The notes beneath the pieces were generated by a model that was not told the DNA's origin, searched no databases, and was given only the letters and a program-made list of their open reading frames with translations. Below, piece by piece: positions 1-9,103 of a stretch of 64,000 nt of DNA. The DNA is from Pyropia haitanensis. Lineage: Eukaryota > Rhodophyta > Bangiophyceae > Bangiales > Bangiaceae. The translations under genes were made by a program, and so were the position numbers. The DNA lies in assembly GCA_008729055.1 (NCBI GenBank), contig SDUX01000005.1, positions 2,935,018 to 2,999,017 on the forward strand, written 5' to 3'. Position 1 is the stretch's first letter. Each line of letters opens with the position of its first letter.

Positions 1-747
1 TGTCTGGGTGATCTCCGGGTTAAACTGCTCGGTGATCAGTTGGACCGCCTCAGAAAACGTGACGACGCAGCCGTGTACGTGCTCGTCGTAGAAGCGCTTG
101 GCCTCCCCGGCGAGCATAAGAAACATCAGCTCCAGACGCTGCTCCTGGGTAGCACCGAGACATCGGGTCAGCTGCTGGTAGGTGGCGACGTGCTCATGGA
201 AGGCCTCGCCATCCAAACCCGAGAACTTCTTGGAATCATCTCGGTAGCGGGAGTTAAGCTGGTGGCAAAGGGCGCGAGTCGTCGGGGCGCCGTAGTCTCC
301 GCCAGCCGGGTTGGCGGCTACCGCGGCGGCGGCGGCGGCGGGGGCAGGGCGCCGTGCGCGTAGGACCGCCTTGGCGAGCTCGTTCGCCAGATTCTTGTCG
401 TCCTGATCCTCGTACAGGTACTCAGCGACGATGTGGAGCACGCGCCGAGAGGGGTGCTGTCCCATCGGAACGCCGCGGTTGACTAACCAGTTGCGCAGAT
501 CCCTGTAGAGCGTTGGCATGGCCAGGAGCTCATCATGGAAAAGGACCTCGGGCGGGAGCGCGTCCACGACCATCTCCTGCACCTCTTTGCCGGTGGTGGT
601 CGGCGTGATATCCTCCTCAATGCGACGAATGGTCACAACGAAGCCGCGCTGGGCGACGGTCAGGTCAGCCAAGCTGACGTTGGGGAGGAACATGCGCTGT
701 GGTAGCGGGGGAATCGCTGGCGGGAGAGAAGGGGCGTCGTCCGGCAT
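1..747 (-). CDS. LTR-retrotransposon Gag-like protein (partial, runs off window)
   Basis: An uninterrupted minus-strand frame runs from an ATG at 747 through base 1 (about 249 residues) without a stop, so the gene continues beyond the window. The first residues are MPDDAPSLPP; a second in-frame Met lies at 693. The C-terminal part seen here contains KKFSGLDGEAFHEHVATYQQ, then a helical stretch with LMFLMLAGEAKRFYDEHV and FSEAVQLITEQFN. This is the layout of the capsid-like helical domain of retrotransposon Gag (an FSG start, an L-x-GEA-x-x-Y/F middle and an F-x-E/QAxxxL end). Its role would be to form the virus-like particle of an LTR element. An Ala/Pro-rich linker separates an N-terminal segment from this domain. 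No protease or reverse transcriptase is visible, and no LTR was recognised on the upstream side. Assignment to Ty1/copia or Ty3 is not possible from this fragment. Confidence 0.6.
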   Translation of the reverse strand, partial: MPDDAPSLPPAIPPLPQRMFLPNVSLADLTVAQRGFVVTIRRIEEDITPTTTGKEVQEMVVDALPPEVLFHDELLAMPTLYRDLRNWLVNRGVPMGQHPSRRVLHIVAEYLYEDQDDKNLANELAKAVLRARRPAPAAAAAAVAANPAGGDYGAPTTRALCHQLNSRYRDDSKKFSGLDGEAFHEHVATYQQLTRCLGATQEQRLELMFLMLAGEAKRFYDEHVHGCVVTFSEAVQLITEQFNPEITQT

Positions 748-3700
748 GGTGCTGCACAAGTCGGCACAGACACTACCGGAGGACCGATGGGGCAAACGTC
801 AAGTCGGACGTTAGCCCGGAGAATCCTGTCAGGAGCACCGCGGTACCCAGGTGCCGTCAAGTGCCGTATCCGACAGGGAAGAAAAGTGACAGGTCCGTAC
901 AACCACCGTGGCAAAAGCCCGATAGCAGTTGAATTCGCGAATGTAGACGCTATGGGTCAGATCCGTGGTCTTGCGCACGGGGTCGATTCGGCCGTTCCCC
1001 GTGTCTGCGTGCGTGAAGCGCCGTCGAGCGTGCGTTCACCAAACAAGCAGAAGTTCATACGAGTGACGAAGACAAGACGACCGAACAGGAGCGGGCCGAC
1101 CGCCTGCGGCGGAGCGCCGGACCGCCCTAAAGACCGCACCCCTCTCCACACACTGGCCCCCCCCCCCCCTCTCGCGCGCGCCCGTGCGGTCGCGCGCCGA
1201 TGCCCGTCTGCGGTACCGCAGAGCGGTTGGCATGAGGCCCGACACTGTCGCGAGAGGAGCCATCCGCCGGGTGCCACGGGGCGTCCGGGTACCGGACGTC
1301 CCCATGTCGCTCGGCCCATCGAGGGGACTGTCACCCCCAGTGGCCGACCACACCAGCGGTCATCCCGCTCGCCCAGCGCGGATGTCACCCATATCTCCCG
1401 GCGCGGTCACCGCCCGGAATGTGACGGTCGTCACTACCGCAGGTTTCACAGTCGAGGGGAAGCGCGGGACGACGGCTGCAGCCGAGCGGACCCGCGTCGC
1501 CCCTCACGTCCCCTCGGAAACGGCTGCCGGGGGGGTGGAGGTGCGCCGGCCAGTGGTGTGGAGTCCCCGGCCGCCCTCCCCCTCCCCGCCTCCTCTCTGG
1601 GAGGACAAAGAAGCAGCGCGTGGCGATGGGGGGGTCGGTCCCGTGGCGGGCCCACCGCCTCCCCCCCCCCCCCCCACCACCACCCGCCGCCGCTCCCGCC
1701 CTCGACCAGTCAGTCTGTCCTCTCCGCGCGCGGCCGCACGCAAAAAAAAGAAACAGGGGTGCGGCGCGCCCCTGGTTCTGGCCGGCCGCGACCATCGTCG
1801 TGGGGAGGTTCAAATGGACAAGTTGGGTGGCGGCCGAGACCCGCCGACGCGTCCAACGTTTGGGCTCAACGCTGGCAGAGCGCCCGCCCGCGCTGTTCAT
1901 CGGTGGCCCTGCCTAGGGCACACCCGCGCGGGGGGGGGGAGAGGGAGAGCGGAGTGGGGAGCGAGGGAGGGGCACCCTCGTGGGACTATCGTCGCTAGCC
2001 AGCCGTTGAAAGGCATGGCTCCCGTGGTTACTTTTTGGGGGGGGGGGGGGCGAGGTGCACACGCAAAGCCGGGTTCGAGCCGCGATGGTGGCCCGGTAAG
2101 GCGGACCCCAGGGCGCCCCTTCTGTGCTCTGGGTGCACGTGCGACAACCCACAAAGATTCTCTGACGAGGGAAGGGGGGGCGGGGCGGCACGCGTGGGAA
2201 CCCAGAAGCGCCTACCAGCACTGTCCCTCCCCCCCCCCTATTGGCCACTGGCGGGGGGTGACGAGCGCTCTGGCCACCGGTGGGGGCTTGAGCCCAGCTG
2301 GCGGTCGCTTTCAGCTCCCTCCGTCAGCCACCGTCCGTTTGCCACTGGGAGTTCCAGCCGGCGTCGCACCCTCGCGGACCACGTTTGTTCAGACCGCAAC
2401 CCCCGTGGAGAGCAGCCGCTCGTGGCCGGCGTCGTGGTGCGAGCCCTGGTCAGTCTCCACCTGACACGCCCGCGGCCGCGGGGTCGACGCGAGCAGACCG
2501 GGTCACACCAATGGGAAGGAGCACGCGACAGTAGTGGGGGGAGGGGGCTACTGCCCAAGCTTCCCCCACCGGCGGGCCCGGCGCTGGGTGAGCGTGTTGT
2601 GGCACCTCTGAGGGGCGAGTACAGGGTTAGTGTCAGCCTGTGCCGGCAACCGCGTGACAGTGGTGGGGGTGGTCTTTAGCACGTGATCACCCGTCACAGA
2701 CGTAGCGGCTGCGGTCCTGGTACATGAGGCACAGTACCGTCACTCTGCGTGTCCAACAAAGACAGGCAGGCACAACACAACTCCTGAATTAGAAACGCAC
2801 TAAACAGTACAGATGACGTCGGGTGGCGGCCGCGACGACGCCTGCGGCGCTTCTTTCGCGACCCTCTGCTATATCAACCGCCACTTGTCTTCAGTCGTAG
2901 GCTCTACAGGACATGACGCAGGCTCACAAAGAGCCGCCGTGGGATCAAATGGGAGGGGGAGGGAACCTGCGCTCGCCTCCGATGCCCCTCGTAGCCAGTG
3001 CGGAAGTGATAGAGAGAACGCAGTGAGAGGCAGTAATGCTCACACGCACTGCCGGCAAAACTACAAGCCAACCACCCACAGACTGGCGCCGCGCCAGTGC
3101 GGCCGGCACCGACGGGAGGGGGTGCATGTCAAAACTACCTCGCCCTGTTTGTCGGCAGACTGCAACAGGTCCCCTTCTTGTACCTAGGCTACAAACGTCC
3201 CGATCACGGCCGAGAGAAGGGGTGGGAGTGTGGCGGTGGTGGCAGCAGCCACCGGCGGCGGCGCCACGGCTGTCGCTTCCACTGAAGCTGCTGGTGGCAG
3301 CGGCGGCAGCTTGTACGGGCAAGGCGGTCGTGGCAGTGCCTCGTTCCGGCCGCGTTCCGACCGCGTTCCGGCCGCGTTCCGGCCGCGTTCCGGCCGCGTT
3401 CGGCCGGGGTGGGCGGCGAGTGGGGTAGGGCGGTCGTGGCAGTGCCGCGTGCAGCCGCGGACGCGCTGCTGCGACGGCGCACGGACGGGCCGGCGGCAGG
3501 CGAGAAGGGAGGGGCTATGGGCACTGGCCGGGGTAGGGGGAGGTGCTCGTGAACGATGACATCGCCAACACGTACGTCGTCGCCCGCTAATTTAGGATGA
3601 CGGTGCAGGCATCGCAATGGCACATCTTCGAATGATTTCTCTGCTTGTTGTTCGCTGTGCTTCAATCATACATTATTGAACAGGGTGACTTTCTTGGGAG

Positions 3701-4085
3701 ACAAGCAAAGTATTTGACTCGTTCCATGTCAGTCCACTCGGGTCAGCTCTCAGATTTCAGGCGTGGCGGTCGTGGAAGCACGATATTGCAGGTCAGGTGC
3801 ACCAAGCGGGGCCCTGGTTCGGCGCGATTTCGTGCCGAAGTCATGCTGGCAACTGCTACCACAGCGTCCACGCCTGCGCCAGAGTGAGGCCAAGGAGCGG
3901 AGACTATCGGTTCTCACGGGCCATGCTCGGTACTGCATGCCCCCCCCCTCCTCACTTCTTTTTCCTGTCCCGCGCTCCTGCTCGTTTGTCCCATCATCTC
4001 AGGCCACCGCGGCCGGGCTCCCGCGTCGAGTCAATGCAGCCGACCACCTGCCGGTTCCGTCGACGACTGCGCGCTGTTCTTCCAC
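748..4085. other. Gene-poor GC-rich interval
   Basis: I see no convincing gene here. The long open frames on both strands overlap each other, are rich in Arg, Pro and Gly, and carry no recognisable domain. The part next to the Gag start may hold the 5' leader and LTR of that retroelement, but I could not identify a matching LTR pair or primer-binding site. Base composition falls towards ordinary values around 2690-3200 and 3590-3760. Confidence 0.5.
3342..3407. repeat. 11-bp tandem repeat, about six units
   Basis: The unit CGTTCCGGCCG is repeated head to tail, with one unit carrying an A in place of a G. It lies in the gene-free interval upstream of the CCA-adding enzyme. No function is apparent. 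Confidence 0.85.
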
Positions 4086-6239
4086 ATGTCTCCCAGCGTG
4101 GGGCCTGCCTTTGTCGGCGGCTTCCCGCTGCCAGCTGGTGCGACTTTGGGTGCCCTGGATGCCCTCGCCGCGACATGGGGAGGCGGCGCCTCTGCCCGCC
4201 GCGCCGGGCTGACCGCTACGCTGTTTATCTGCCGGAGCACTGCACAGCGTCGCGGGAACGCGGGCTCCCTCACATTGTCGCCGACCACCAGGGGGATGGC
4301 CTCCCCCTCAACTTCGGCGTCAGGCAAACCGCCGCCGCCTTCGGGCTCGTCCTCGACGCGGCCTGGGCGACTCGGCGGTCCCGTCGTGCCGGCTGACCCC
4401 CCCCCACCGGGATGGGTGGCCCTCCGGACGGGCCGCGGACCGACGCGGGAGGCCGTGCCACTGACGCTGACAGAGCAGGAGCGGGCGCTCTTTGCCACGC
4501 TGCGCCGCTTTGTCGCCGCGCAGGGGCTGCCTACCACCCTCCGCGTGGCCGGCGGGTGGGTGCGAGACAAGCTGCTGGGCGGCCCCATGGCGCGGGTGGA
4601 CATCGACTTGGCGGTCGATGCCCCCAGCGGCACGGCCTTTGCCAAGCGCCTCCGCTCGTGGCTGCGGGGGGAGGGGGACGGGGCGCGCGCCGCGGGGGGC
4701 GGCCGCGCCGCGCGGGTAGGCGTCATCCAGCGCTGCCCGGCGCGGGCCAAGCACCTCGAGACGGCGCGCCTGTCGGTGTTTGGATTGACGCTCGACGTGG
4801 TCAGCCTCCGCACCGAGGCGTACGCAGCCGGCTCCCGCATCCCCGCTGTGGCCGGCGGCACCCCCCGGGAGGACGCCTTCCGCCGCGACCTGACCATCAA
4901 CGCCCTCTTTTACAATGTCACCGAGCGGACGGTGGAAGACTGGACGGGCCGCGGCGTGGCGGACCTCCGCCGCCGGCTCGTCCGCACGCCCCTGCCACCG
5001 CGGACGACGCTGCTGGACGACCCGCTGCGCGCGCTCCGGGCGGTGCGCTTTGCCGCACGGCTGCACTTTGACGTCGACGCCGCGCTCGCCGCCGCGGCGC
5101 GCGACCCGGGTGTGCAGCGGGCGTTTGCAGCGAAAATCTCGCGGGAGCGCGTCGCGGCTGAGCTCGACGCCATCCTCACCGCCCCGTCGGCAGTGCGCGG
5201 GGTGGGGCTGCTCGCGCAGCTGGGGCTGCTGCCCCTAGTCTTGCCGTCAGCGGTGGCAGCTGCCGACGAGGCGGGCGGCGGCCAGTCAGCGGGGGGCGAG
5301 GTGGTGGTTGGCGCGGACCACGGGTCCCGTGCGGTGACCGCCGCGTCGGCGGGCGCCGCCGCCACCGCCGCCACGGGCGCGCTCGCGTCGCTCGAGGCGC
5401 TGCGGCTGGCGAACTTTGGCGGTTTGGCGGCGGCGGGCGCCGCGTTCTCCCCCGAGGAGGTCCGCCTTGCCCGCTACGCGGCGCTGACGCTCCCGCTGGC
5501 CCGCCGCGCCGCGGTGGCCGCCTCTGGCGGGGACACCCCCTCCCGCACACGCGCCGCCACTGGGCGGGAGCGGCGACTGCCGTCTGCCATCGCCGCGGCG
5601 CTGCGCGAGGAGCTGCGGATGGCCTCGCGCGACGTTGCCGCGGTCGTGCGCGTCCACGAGGCGGCCGCCGCGTTCCGCGCGCTCGCCACGGCTGCCCATC
5701 CACCGGCGGCGCTCTTCCGGCCGGCCGACCGGCTGGGCACCGACATGGACCCCCAGACACCCGCACGAGCGCCCCCCCCCCCCCCGGCCGGCGACGCGGC
5801 CGAGCGCCTGGCGCTGGGCCTCGCCACCCGCGCCGCGGGCCCCCACTGGCGGGTGTCGCTGCTAACCGCCGCCGTCGGGGACCTGCCGCCCGGCGGGGCG
5901 GCGGCCAACGTCCTCGACGGCGACTACACGCCCGGCGCGGCGCTCGCCGCGGGCGCCGCCACAGACCGCCTGGTGCGTGCGTACGGGCGGTTGGCGCGAC
6001 GCATCCGCGACGCGGGCGTCGCCGACGCCGCGGCCGTGCGGCCGCTGCTCGACGGCAGAGCCGTGGCGGCGGTGTTGCCGCGGCTGCGGCGGGGGCCCCT
6101 TGTGGGGGAGATCCTCGAGCAGCAGGTGCGGTGGCGGCTGGCGCACCCGACGCTGTCGGCTGACACCTGCGCCGAGTGGATCGTCGCAGAGTATGGGCAC
6201 GCTCACGAGGAGGGGGCTGGGGCGGAGACCGGCAGGTAG
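4086..6239 (+). CDS. CCA-adding tRNA nucleotidyltransferase (class II)
   Basis: The protein adds or repairs the 3' CCA end of tRNAs. The 717-residue frame contains the class II nucleotidyltransferase head: the glycine-rich motif AGGWVRDKLLG at about 155-165, the metal-binding D172-I-D174 pair, then RRDLTINAL at about 266-274 and an RALRAVRFAARL helix near 315, which is the ribose/NTP-binding region of poly(A) polymerase/CCA enzymes. The roughly 140 residues before the catalytic head are rich in Ser, Thr, Pro and Ala and look like an organelle-targeting leader; an internal Met at 4299 could give a shorter isoform. Multi-compartment targeting of one CCA enzyme is known in eukaryotes; here it is inference. 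The C-terminal half is enlarged by Ala/Gly-rich insertions at about 390-430 and 555-575. It converges with the linker gene, 332 bases apart. Confidence 0.92.
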   Translation: MSPSVGPAFVGGFPLPAGATLGALDALAATWGGGASARRAGLTATLFICRSTAQRRGNAGSLTLSPTTRGMASPSTSASGKPPPPSGSSSTRPGRLGGPVVPADPPPPGWVALRTGRGPTREAVPLTLTEQERALFATLRRFVAAQGLPTTLRVAGGWVRDKLLGGPMARVDIDLAVDAPSGTAFAKRLRSWLRGEGDGARAAGGGRAARVGVIQRCPARAKHLETARLSVFGLTLDVVSLRTEAYAAGSRIPAVAGGTPREDAFRRDLTINALFYNVTERTVEDWTGRGVADLRRRLVRTPLPPRTTLLDDPLRALRAVRFAARLHFDVDAALAAAARDPGVQRAFAAKISRERVAAELDAILTAPSAVRGVGLLAQLGLLPLVLPSAVAAADEAGGGQSAGGEVVVGADHGSRAVTAASAGAAATAATGALASLEALRLANFGGLAAAGAAFSPEEVRLARYAALTLPLARRAAVAASGGDTPSRTRAATGRERRLPSAIAAALREELRMASRDVAAVVRVHEAAAAFRALATAAHPPAALFRPADRLGTDMDPQTPARAPPPPPAGDAAERLALGLATRAAGPHWRVSLLTAAVGDLPPGGAAANVLDGDYTPGAALAAGAATDRLVRAYGRLARRIRDAGVADAAAVRPLLDGRAVAAVLPRLRRGPLVGEILEQQVRWRLAHPTLSADTCAEWIVAEYGHAHEEGAGAETGR

Positions 6240-6571
6240 CGGGATGGGGGCGACGCTAAGGCGCAGCCCATCCTCGCGACCGCGGCAAGATGTTGGCGGG
6301 GGCGTCCCTGTGGGGTTTGCCGCGTCGGCAGGGGACAGCGACTGCCAACCCCATCATGCAAGCACAATGAACAACAACGCGGGAGGACGAGCGGAATGGA
6401 AAAGAAAAAACTTTGTGTCCGTGGCACGGATGAGGCAGCGACAGGCCCGCGCGCCCTCCCTCATGAAGAGCCACCGCCGGCACGCTGGCGCGCGCTGACG
6501 CAAAAAAGGGGGCGCCGCAGAAAAGGACAAAACAACGGCAACAGAAAGAAGGTGAGCAACCCTACGACACC
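6240..6571. other. Intergenic region between convergent genes
   Basis: This short spacer holds the 3' ends of the CCA-adding enzyme and linker genes. It contains A-rich stretches near 6396-6416 and 6500-6560 that could serve 3' processing on either strand. No other feature is seen. Confidence 0.5.
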
Positions 6572-8044
6572 TTACACCTTCTGGCTGAGGTTGGACGGGA
6601 TGGACGTGGACACGTTCTCCAGCGACACGCGAATATAGCCGCCCTGCCCGTTCCTGGGCAGCTTGAGCTCAATCATCGGCGCCTTGTCCCACACTTTCCG
6701 CGCACCGCCCGTGTAGTTCTTGGCCATCAGCGAGCCGTACTTGAGCACCGCCGCCGCCTCCTCCGCCTCCTCGTCCGACACGCCCAGGCGCACCTTCATC
6801 ACGTCTTGGTAGACGTTGGACTCGGCGTAGTAGTTGGGGAAGTACTTGCCATACTTGGCCGTCCACGCCTTGCTCTCGCTCTGCATCGCCGCGCCCGACC
6901 AAAACGCGTCACGGGGGAGGGAGCGCGCCAGCCCCGCCGCCTCACGCGCGGCGTTCTCGCCCACCCACGCGTCGGGAAGGCCCGCCGCGACGGCCGCCGC
7001 GGTCACGCCGCTCGCCTCGTCAATGGCCGGGAACACCGCGGCGGTGGACAGGGACTTGTCAGACGCGCACGCCGGGCCCGACAGGACGGCCAGCCGGTTC
7101 ATCTCGTTGTTGGTCTCGTGGCCGCCGCGGAAGTTGACCGCCGGCACCCGCGTCTCGCCATACAGCGAGTCGTACTCGGCGCTGTCCACCAGCGAGTTGA
7201 TGGCCGCCTTGTAGCCCTCCTGCTGCAGCACCGCCATCGTGGCCGCATACTCGGCCTGCGAGCGCGGCGCGCGGCCGAGAATGTTCTTGTACGACAGCTC
7301 CACAAAGCGCATGGGCGTGACCGGCTCGAAAAAGCGCGTGCGGTACGCGTCCGACTGGGCCACCGCACGCACAAACTCCTTGGCGTTGCCCGTGTAGGTA
7401 AAGCACGACTCGGAGTAGGCAAGCGCCTCCCGCTCGCTCTCCATCAGGTGCGCATTGCCAAGCACATTCTTGTACACCGCACGCGTCGCGATGGCCGCCT
7501 GCTCCGGGTCCATCTCGCCGTGCGTCCACACCGTCTCGGCGGTGTAGGGGTTCATGTTGCGGAACGTGCCCTGGTCATTCACCCGCTCGTTGGCGTGCTT
7601 CTTCACGCCCGTCGTCGCCACCCGCACGTCAAACGGCGTCGACGACTGCCCCGCCGCGGCGCGCGCAAAGTGGTACCGCGCGGACGCCGGGTTGTAAAAC
7701 TTGACATTCGTGGGGATGCCCTTGACGTCCCCCTTGGGCAGCGGCGTCACCCGCTTGCCGCCGACCGACACGGCGGCGGGCTCCGCCTTGGGCAGCTGCA
7801 CCGTCACCTTCTTGCCCGCCTGCTTGGCCGCCGCCGCCGCGCCGTTGGCCTTGGCCGGCGCGCCCTTCTTGCCGGGAAAGGAGGGCAGCTTGGGCAGCCG
7901 GTTGAGCGCCACGGGGATGGTGCGCCCGCCGCGCGGGCGGGGCGCACCGCCCGCCGGCGTCACCGACTCGCCACACACCGCCGCGCGGCGGGCCGACGAC
8001 AGGGCGGCGGGGGACGCGGCCGAAGCCGGCACAAAGGCGGCCAT
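6572..8044 (-). CDS. Phycobilisome linker polypeptide, nuclear-encoded
   Basis: This protein would attach phycobiliprotein discs within the phycobilisome rods on the stromal face of the thylakoid. It holds one phycobilisome linker domain at about residues 185-305: AVYKNVLGNAHL, a helix ending EFVRAVAQSDAYRTRFFEP, RFVELSYKNILGRAPRSQAE, and INSLVDSAEYDSLYGE. Linker domains of cyanobacteria and red algae share this Y-x-x-I/V-LGR and S-x-E-Y pattern. I start at the Met at 8044 because MAAFVPASAASPAAL has the look of a red-algal plastid transit peptide; an upstream in-frame Met at 8077 would add 11 residues. A basic, Lys/Ala/Pro-rich segment joins the transit peptide to the domain, and about 190 residues follow it, ending in a conserved-looking segment around ELKLPRNGQGGYIRV. 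I cannot say which rod position or biliprotein it serves. It is the strongest lineage marker in the window. Confidence 0.9.
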   Translation of the reverse strand: MAAFVPASAASPAALSSARRAAVCGESVTPAGGAPRPRGGRTIPVALNRLPKLPSFPGKKGAPAKANGAAAAAKQAGKKVTVQLPKAEPAAVSVGGKRVTPLPKGDVKGIPTNVKFYNPASARYHFARAAAGQSSTPFDVRVATTGVKKHANERVNDQGTFRNMNPYTAETVWTHGEMDPEQAAIATRAVYKNVLGNAHLMESEREALAYSESCFTYTGNAKEFVRAVAQSDAYRTRFFEPVTPMRFVELSYKNILGRAPRSQAEYAATMAVLQQEGYKAAINSLVDSAEYDSLYGETRVPAVNFRGGHETNNEMNRLAVLSGPACASDKSLSTAAVFPAIDEASGVTAAAVAAGLPDAWVGENAAREAAGLARSLPRDAFWSGAAMQSESKAWTAKYGKYFPNYYAESNVYQDVMKVRLGVSDEEAEEAAAVLKYGSLMAKNYTGGARKVWDKAPMIELKLPRNGQGGYIRVSLENVSTSIPSNLSQKV

Positions 8045-8609
8045 GGCGGCCACAGACGGGGCACGCCGCACCCACACCGGCAGAGCGAAAAGAAGGAGAG
8101 GGGGAAGAAAGGAGAGGAGCGGGGCTGCGGTGAACGAAAGAAAAAAAGGCGCGCTGAAGGGGGGGGGGCGTGGTTGGGTGCGAGGGGGAGGAAGGGAGGC
8201 GGCACGGATGGCAGGTCGAGCAGCGGCGTGGGAGGTGGCGGCTGGTCAATCGGCGAGCACAACGGGACCGACAGTCGCCGCGGGTCGGCGGGGCGGCGGG
8301 ATACCGTCCGGCGTGGGGCGGCGGCACGCTGGGAATGGCGGCTGCTCGCGAGTGTCCCACTCCGCTGCCCCACAGACGCGGCCGGCCTGCCGGCAGCCCG
8401 TCCTCGAGGGTGTTGGGGGGGCGCGAAGGGGGATCCGGCGCCGGTTGAGCCCCCGATCGGGTGCGGCCGCTGTGTGGTTCAAACGCTGGCGTGACGGTGG
8501 AGGTGCGCGCCGAGATTGGGAGGTCACGGTGCAGGCTACTTTTCGCCGCTCCGAGCGGCTCGGCGCTGGAAGCGTGGGGGGGGGGGATTCAGCGAGTCGG
8601 TGACGAGAG
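8045..8609. other. Upstream region of the linker gene
   Basis: This GC-rich interval lies between the linker start and the left flank of element A. It should hold the linker promoter (reading leftwards) but I recognise no clear core element. Open frames here are compositional. Confidence 0.4.
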
Positions 8610-8619
8610 CGGGGTCACC
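8610..8619. repeat. Left target-site duplication of element A
   Basis: The 10 bases CGGGGTCACC abut the left terminal repeat. An identical 10-mer abuts the right terminal repeat at 30352-30361. Flanking bases differ on both outer sides, so the duplication is 10 bp. Confidence 0.88.
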
Positions 8620-8672
8620 GTAAAGGAATCGGGTGCAACAGGTATCACACGCAAATTTATGTGAACCCTGGC
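8620..8672 (+). repeat. Left terminal inverted repeat of element A
   Basis: It matches the reverse complement of 30299-30351 in two fixed blocks, AGGAAT and CAGGTATCACAC, plus TGTGAACCCTG further in. About 19 of the first 31 positions are identical. Confidence 0.85.
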
Positions 8673-8685
8673 GTGAACTCTCTTG

Positions 8686-8840
8686 GACCAATCAGATGAG
8701 CTAGGTCTGCTTCACGGCCGCTAGGGCCGTCACCAGACAATGAGCCCCAGACACCGTCCAAACGCCTCCAAACGAGCGTCAATGAGACACCGAAGTCGCT
8801 GACACTGCGTGTCAAACAGACAGACATGTGTCAGACACGG
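8686..8840 (+). promoter_or_regulatory. Subterminal CCAAT motif and CAGACA cluster of element A
   Basis: GACCAATCA at 8686-8694 is followed by five CAGACA motifs between about 8733 and 8838. Element B carries the same CCAAT motif and five CAGACA motifs at the same distance from its left end. By analogy with other DNA transposons these could be transposase-binding repeats beside a transposase promoter; that role is inference. Confidence 0.5.
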
Positions 8841-9103
8841 TACCCGGGCCCTGGCCCGAACACCAGATGCGATCGGCGTCGTGGCCACCTGTCGTCCTGC
8901 CGACCGCCGTCACCGTCCCCCGCCCGCCGTCACGTCCCATCCGGGGGGCGGTCGATGTGCTGCTCGCTGCGGACGGGGCTCACCAGGGACTCGCGGCGCC
9001 TCTGGCAGCCCACGATCCCTGCTTGAAGCCGCCAGGTTTCCACGGTGTCTCCCACCCCACGTGCCGACACGACGACGGCGACGGCGGCGCGGATTATTTG
9101 GGA

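Noticed and set aside
748..3200. LTR of the Gag-bearing retroelement
   Set aside because: I looked for a TG...CA block, a primer-binding site next to the Gag leader and a direct repeat, and found none that I could defend.
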